Shown: positions 6,273-9,248 of the stretch, one piece after another | Layout: each line of letters opens with the position of its first letter | How positions within the stretch are numbered: position 1 is the stretch's first letter | Assembly: GCA_036273915.1 (NCBI GenBank) | Contig: DASUGR010000186.1 | Location: 1 to 9,248 of the forward strand | Source of the DNA: PLA2 sp036273915 | Lineage (GTDB): Bacteria; Planctomycetota; PLA2 | Direction of reading: 5' to 3' | DNA length: 9,248 nucleotides | Notes under the pieces: model-generated | Databases searched by the model: none | Told to the model about the DNA's origin: nothing | The model's input: only the letters and a program-made list of their open reading frames with translations | Translations under genes and position numbers: made by a program

Positions 6273-7023
6273 GAACGCGTCGAAGATCACGCAGGACAAC
6301 GAGGGGCTGAGGAAGTACCTCGAGGGGAAGCTCGGGAAGAAGGTCGAGATCTACGCGTTCACCAACTACACCGCGATGATCGAGGCGTTCCGCAACAAGA
6401 ACGTGGACCTCTGCTACTTCGGGCCGCTCTCCTACTGCATCGCGGTCGACAAGGGCGCCGAGGCCGAGTGCTTCGCCTGCAAGGTCAAGAACGGCCTCAA
6501 GTCCTACCGTTCCGTGATCATCACGAGCGTCGACTCCGGCATCCACACGCTCGCGGACATCCGGGGCCGCAAGATGGGCTACGGGGACATCGCCTCGACG
6601 TCGAGCCACCTGATCCCGAAGTGCGAGCTCGCGAAGGCGGGCGTGAACGAGGGCGACTACGCGGAGAGCTTCCTCGGGAAGCACGACGTGGTGGCCGTGA
6701 GCGTGCAGAACGGCGCGGTCGATGCCGGCGGGATGAGCAAGCCGATCTTCGAGGGGATGATCGCCGACGGCAAGCTCGACAAGGCGAAGATGAAGGTGCT
6801 CCACGAGTCGGCGGAGATCCCCGACTACCCGTGGGCCATGCAGAAGGACCTCGCGCCGGCGCTGAAGGAGAAGATCCGGGCGGCCTTCCACGAGCTCAAG
6901 GACAAGAACGTGCTCAAGCCGCTCAAGGCGGACGGGTTCGCGACGATCTCCGACGCCGACTACGACGTGATCCGCGAGGCCGCGAAGATCCTCAAGAAGG
7001 ACCTCGCGAAGCTGGAGAACTAG
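6157..7023 (+). CDS. ptxB: Phosphite-binding lipoprotein of the ABC importer (PtxB/PhnD type)
   Basis: The 288-residue precursor starts with a lipoprotein signal: MRLA, a hydrophobic stretch, and lipobox LLTAC with acylated Cys17. The mature part is a PhnD/PtxB-type substrate-binding protein. KVTVLPDENASKITQDNEGLR (32-52), IYAFTNYTAMIEAFRNKNVDL (65-85), YFGPLSY (87-93), SYRSVIITSVDSGI (116-129) and GYGDIASTSSHLIPK (141-155) match the family order. The serine/threonine-rich STSSH (147-151) is the loop that holds the phosphonate or phosphite oxyanion in characterised homologues. It would be membrane-anchored outside the cytoplasm and deliver phosphite to PtxC. Start ATG 6157 is preceded by AAGAG at 6144-6148; an earlier in-frame ATG at 6088 lacks a signal peptide context and is rejected. 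Five cysteines besides Cys17 (86, 94, 105, 108, 156), including a CxxC, are notable. Phosphite rather than phosphonate specificity is inferred from linkage to ptxD. Confidence 0.87.
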   Translation: MRLALTIAVGMILLTACSKSGTSAGRDPDVLKVTVLPDENASKITQDNEGLRKYLEGKLGKKVEIYAFTNYTAMIEAFRNKNVDLCYFGPLSYCIAVDKGAEAECFACKVKNGLKSYRSVIITSVDSGIHTLADIRGRKMGYGDIASTSSHLIPKCELAKAGVNEGDYAESFLGKHDVVAVSVQNGAVDAGGMSKPIFEGMIADGKLDKAKMKVLHESAEIPDYPWAMQKDLAPALKEKIRAAFHELKDKNVLKPLKADGFATISDADYDVIREAAKILKKDLAKLEN

Positions 7024-7026
7024 GCC

Positions 7027-7899
7027 GTGACCGGCGCGACGGCGACGTGGGACGAGCAGGTCCTCGAGGAGCGCACGCACGCGCTCCGCCGCCGGCGGCT
7101 CGGGACCGCCGCGGTTCTTCTCGTCGTCCTCGGGAGCCTCTACTACGCGGGGTTCTTCGACGCGGCGAGGTACGGCCGCGGCATCCCGGCGATCTCGCGC
7201 ATCATCGTGAAGGAGGGTTTCCCCCCGGACTTCCGCATCCGCGCGGAGGGGTTCCGGGAGTGGTGGTCGGGTGAAAGGGGGTTCGCGGCGGCGGTCCCGT
7301 GGGCGCTGCCGCTCTGGGACACCCTCCTCATGAGCATCGGCGGGACGACGCTCGCGGTCGTCCTCTCGTTCGGCCTCGGCTTCCTCGCCGCGCGCAACAC
7401 GACGCCCCACCCCGCCGCGTACGCGGCGGCCAGGGGGATCCTCAACCTCCTCCGGGCGATCCCGGAGCTCGTGATGGGGATCATCTTCCTCGTGGCCGTA
7501 GGCGTCTCGATGCCGCCCATCCTCCCCGGCGTGCTCGCGCTGGGGTTCCACTCGATCGGGATGATCGGCAAGTTCTTCGCGGAGTCGATCGAACACTGCG
7601 ACCCGGCCCCCCTCGAGGCGGTCCGCGCCGTCGGGGGCCGGGGGCTCCAGGTCATCTGGCACGGGGTGCTGCCGCAGACCTTCCCGCAGATGGCCGACGT
7701 CGCGTTCTACCGGTGGGAGTACAACTTCCGCGCCTCGGTGGTCATGGGGATGGTCGGCTGCGGCGGACTCGGGCTCCAGATCCAGGCGGCCCTCGCGATG
7801 ATGGAGTACCGCCAGCTCACCGCGCTGCTGATCCTCGTGCTCATCACGGTCACGCTCGTGGACGCGACCGGGGCCTTCCTGCGCAAGAAGCTGAAGTAG
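7027..7899 (+). CDS. ptxC: Phosphite ABC transporter permease (PtxC/PhnE type)
   Basis: The 290-residue inner-membrane permease belongs to the PhnE/PtxC group. A first membrane helix (about 27-42) is followed by an extracytoplasmic segment containing GFPPDFRIRAEGFREW (64-79), the region where PhnE proteins carry FPPD. The core binding-protein-dependent permease domain follows from about residue 95 (LPLWDTLLMSIGGTTLAVVL, then FGLGFLAARNTTPHP). The cytoplasmic coupling loop EAVRAVGGRGLQVIWHGVLP (197-216) is the EAA motif that contacts the ATPase. The end YNFRASVVMGMVGCGGLGLQ (232-251) is typical of the family. Start is GTG 7027, 3 bp after the ptxB stop, with GGAG at 7014-7017 nine nt upstream. 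One permease gene is present, so the channel is probably a homodimer. The stop abuts the ptxD ATG with no gap, implying co-translation. Confidence 0.87.
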   Translation: MTGATATWDEQVLEERTHALRRRRLGTAAVLLVVLGSLYYAGFFDAARYGRGIPAISRIIVKEGFPPDFRIRAEGFREWWSGERGFAAAVPWALPLWDTLLMSIGGTTLAVVLSFGLGFLAARNTTPHPAAYAAARGILNLLRAIPELVMGIIFLVAVGVSMPPILPGVLALGFHSIGMIGKFFAESIEHCDPAPLEAVRAVGGRGLQVIWHGVLPQTFPQMADVAFYRWEYNFRASVVMGMVGCGGLGLQIQAALAMMEYRQLTALLILVLITVTLVDATGAFLRKKLK

Positions 7900-8886
7900 A
7901 TGGCCCGCATCGTCCTGACCCACTGGGTCCACGACGAGGTGCTCGACGTGCTCCGGCGCGCGGGCGAGGTCGCGTCGAACCCGACCCGCGGCTCGCTCCC
8001 GCGAGCCGAGCTCACGGACCTCGCCGCCACGGCGGACGCGCTCATGGTGTTCATGCCCGACCGGGTGGACGCCGAGCTCCTCGACCGGTGCCCGCGGCTC
8101 CGCATCGTGGCGGGGGCGCTCAAGGGCTGCGACAACATCGACGTCGACGCGTGCACGGAGCGGGGCGTGTGGGTGACCGTGGTCCCGGACCTCCTCACCG
8201 ACGCCACCGCGGACATGGCGGTCGGGCTCATGCTCGCGGTGTCGCGCCGGATCGTCGCCGGGGACGCCCTCGTCCGCGCCGGGTTCCCCGGCTGGAGGCC
8301 CGTCCTCTACGGCGAGAGGCTGACGGGGCGCAGCGTGGGCATCCTGGGATTCGGGCGGCTGGGCCGCGCCGTGGCGCGGCGCCTGGGCGGCTTCCAGGTG
8401 AGGATCCGGCACCACGACCCCCGCGCGGAGGGCTCGATGCCCCTCGGCGAGATGCTCGCCTGGTGCGACCACCTGGTCGTCGCGGCGCCGCTGACGCCGT
8501 CGACGCGCCACATGATCGACGAGGCGGCGCTCGCGCGGATGAAGCCCGGCGCCTGCCTCGTCAATGTCGGCCGCGGGTCGGTCGTCGACGAGGAGGCGGT
8601 GGCGCGGGCGATCGAGACGGGCCATCTCGCCGGATACGCGGCCGACGTCTACGAGATGGAGGATCTCTCGCGCGCGGACCGCCCCCAGACCGTCGCGCCG
8701 GCGCTCCTCGCGCTGCACGAGCACACGGTCCTCACGCCGCACCTCGGTTCCGCGGTGGACGAGGTGCGGAGGGACATCGCGCTCGCGGCCGCCGGGAGCA
8801 TCCTCGACGCGCTCCACGGGCGCCCGCCCCGCGACGCGGTCAACCGCCCCCGGGCCCCCTCCTGTTCCCAGGGAAAAGAGGCCTAG
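7900..8886 (+). CDS. ptxD: NAD-dependent phosphite dehydrogenase
   Basis: PtxD oxidises phosphite to phosphate, reducing NAD+. This 328-residue protein belongs to the D-2-hydroxyacid dehydrogenase superfamily and shares PtxD-specific stretches with the P. stutzeri enzyme: AFMPDRVDA-like (50-58), ALKGCDNIDVDACTERGVW (73-91), VPDLLT (95-100), GRGSVVDE (224-231), GYAADVYEMED (245-255) with RADRP (258-262), and TPHLGSAV (279-286). Mapped by recalled alignment, Lys75, Arg225, Glu254 and His281 correspond to catalytic Lys76, Arg237, Glu266 and His292; Met52, Trp132, Tyr137 and Ser284 also match active-site positions. The nucleotide loop is GFGRLG (150-155), and Asp173-Pro174 stands where P. stutzeri has Glu175-Ala176, favouring NAD+ over NADP+. 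About 11 residues are missing after this point relative to P. stutzeri. The ATG directly follows the ptxC stop. Together with ptxABC it lets the cell use phosphite as a phosphorus source. Confidence 0.92.
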   Translation: MARIVLTHWVHDEVLDVLRRAGEVASNPTRGSLPRAELTDLAATADALMVFMPDRVDAELLDRCPRLRIVAGALKGCDNIDVDACTERGVWVTVVPDLLTDATADMAVGLMLAVSRRIVAGDALVRAGFPGWRPVLYGERLTGRSVGILGFGRLGRAVARRLGGFQVRIRHHDPRAEGSMPLGEMLAWCDHLVVAAPLTPSTRHMIDEAALARMKPGACLVNVGRGSVVDEEAVARAIETGHLAGYAADVYEMEDLSRADRPQTVAPALLALHEHTVLTPHLGSAVDEVRRDIALAAAGSILDALHGRPPRDAVNRPRAPSCSQGKEA

Positions 8887-9047
8887 CTTGCCGCGCGCGT
8901 GCGGATCGTGAAGGGGAGGGGTTCCGGGGGCCGCGACGTGCAGAGTGCAGACGTGAACGGCGGGGCGGTGACCGCGATCCCGGGCACGCGCCGTCTCGCC
9001 CTCCTCCGCGCGAAAGACCGCGCGGTTCCGCCGTGCCGCGCGCCGCG

Positions 9048-9075
9048 CGTCGCGGATCGTCGGCTTTCCGCGACG
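9048..9075 (+). repeat. Perfect 9-bp inverted repeat (hairpin)
   Basis: CGTCGCGGA (9048-9056) and TCCGCGACG (9067-9075) are exact reverse complements around the 10-nt loop TCGTCGGCTT. It sits about 97 bp before the CBS gene and 160 bp after ptxD. There is no T-run after it. It may end the ptx transcript through a Rho-linked or atypical mechanism, or structure the leader of the next gene. Confidence 0.4.
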
Positions 9076-9124
9076 AACCGGTCCCGGAACGACGCGCGCC
9101 GCACGAACGGCGCGCACGCGCCGA

Positions 9125-9139
9125 GCGCCCCGCGGGCGC
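9125..9139 (+). repeat. Small hairpin upstream of the CBS-domain gene
   Basis: GCGCCC (9125-9130) and GGGCGC (9134-9139) form a 6-bp stem with a CGC loop, ending 17 bp before the Shine-Dalgarno tract. Weak evidence in GC-rich DNA. Confidence 0.25.
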
Positions 9140-9171
9140 GGGATTCCGATAAGGGAAGGAGGAGGTGCGAC

Positions 9172-9248
9172 ATGACGACGCTGACGATCGGGTCGGTCAT
9201 GACCCCGGCGCCCCTCACCGTCTCCGAGGACGATTCCCTGGACCTCGC
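9172..9248 (+). CDS. CBS-domain protein, N-terminus (partial, runs off the window)
   Basis: Only 25 complete codons are visible: MTTLTIGSVMTPAPLTVSED followed by DSLDL. The pattern xVxxVMTPxPxTVxxDxxL is the usual opening of a CBS domain, a module that binds adenine nucleotides and often regulates a partner protein. The ATG is well supported by a strong ribosome binding site: overlapping AGGAGG copies at 9157-9165, 6 nt upstream. A longer version from GTG 8899 in the same open frame is possible but lacks a comparable site. Whether it is a stand-alone two-CBS protein or part of a larger one cannot be seen. The 285-bp gap and strong own start suggest it is independent of the ptx operon. Confidence 0.75.
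   Translation, partial: MTTLTIGSVMTPAPLTVSEDDSLDL

Larger units (their letters stand above)
8887..9171. other. Intergenic region after ptxD, no convincing gene
   Basis: These 285 bp separate ptxD from the CBS-domain gene. No terminator with a T-tract follows ptxD. Frames on both strands stay open here simply because of the GC bias: the frame of the downstream gene has no stop from 8887 on, and a minus-strand frame covers 9218-8883. Neither shows a recognisable motif or a start with good context. A short near-repeat GTGCAGA/GTGCAGA lies around 8939-8953, and two hairpins lie further on. A promoter for the CBS gene is expected here but not identifiable. Confidence 0.45.

Noticed and set aside
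5959..9117. Very long open frame on the minus strand opposite ptxBCD, and a similar one at 855-3131
   Set aside because: Their translations are Arg/Asp/His/Val-rich with no domain motifs and lie antisense to well-supported genes. This is the usual artefact of high-GC codon bias.
8899..9171. N-terminal extension of the CBS gene from GTG 8899
   Set aside because: The frame is open, but the ATG at 9172 has a strong AGGAGG site at ideal distance and begins directly with the CBS motif.
8883..9218. Possible 111-codon minus-strand gene in the gap after ptxD
   Set aside because: It starts inside the well-supported CBS gene, is Arg/Ala-rich, has no recognised motif, and the frame is open largely because of GC bias.
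1..9248. CRISPR arrays, tRNA or rRNA genes, insertion sequences, attachment sites
   Set aside because: I read for regular repeats, cloverleaf-like segments, transposase motifs and terminal inverted repeats and found none.

Overview
This is a very GC-rich bacterial window (roughly 70% G+C by eye, many GTG starts, strong C/G bias at third codon positions). The sequence alone does not name the taxon. It could be an uncultivated high-GC soil or subsurface lineage, a proteobacterium or another phylum. The lipobox lipoprotein with a binding-protein-dependent transporter, and clear Shine-Dalgarno sites, show only that it is bacterial.

Layout. (1) 1-99: the last 32 codons of a peptide-type ABC permease. 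(2) 88-975, minus strand: a PLP-dependent enzyme of the D-cysteine desulfhydrase/ACC deaminase family, tail-to-tail with the permease. (3) 1131-4315, plus strand: a polyprenyl-phosphate glycosyltransferase fused to a GtrA membrane domain, a class 3 lipase-like hydrolase, and a GT4 glycosyltransferase. The last two are coupled by an ATGA overlap. (4) 4316-4482: an intergenic region with a paired LysR-type operator. (5) 4483-8886: five tightly packed genes, lysR-ptxA-ptxB-ptxC-ptxD. (6) 8887-9171: an intergenic stretch with a hairpin, then the start of a CBS-domain protein that runs off the window.

The centrepiece is region 5, a phosphite (P+3) uptake and oxidation module. PtxB (lipoprotein) would capture phosphite outside the membrane, PtxC and PtxA would import it, and PtxD (phosphite dehydrogenase) would oxidise it to phosphate with NAD+. 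PtxD retains every catalytic residue I can map by recalled alignment to the Pseudomonas stutzeri enzyme. The LysR gene is first in the operon, whereas in the classical ptxABCDE order the regulator is last. It carries two matched LysR boxes 30 bp apart in front of it, which suggests an autoregulated switch for the whole operon. No hypophosphite oxygenase, C-P lyase or dissimilatory phosphite gene is visible here, so phosphorus scavenging is the simplest reading.

One anomaly needs attention. The ptxA frame runs 116 bp into ptxB. A single missing base near 6088-6102 would instead end it in an ATGA overlap at the ptxB start and give a normal-length protein.
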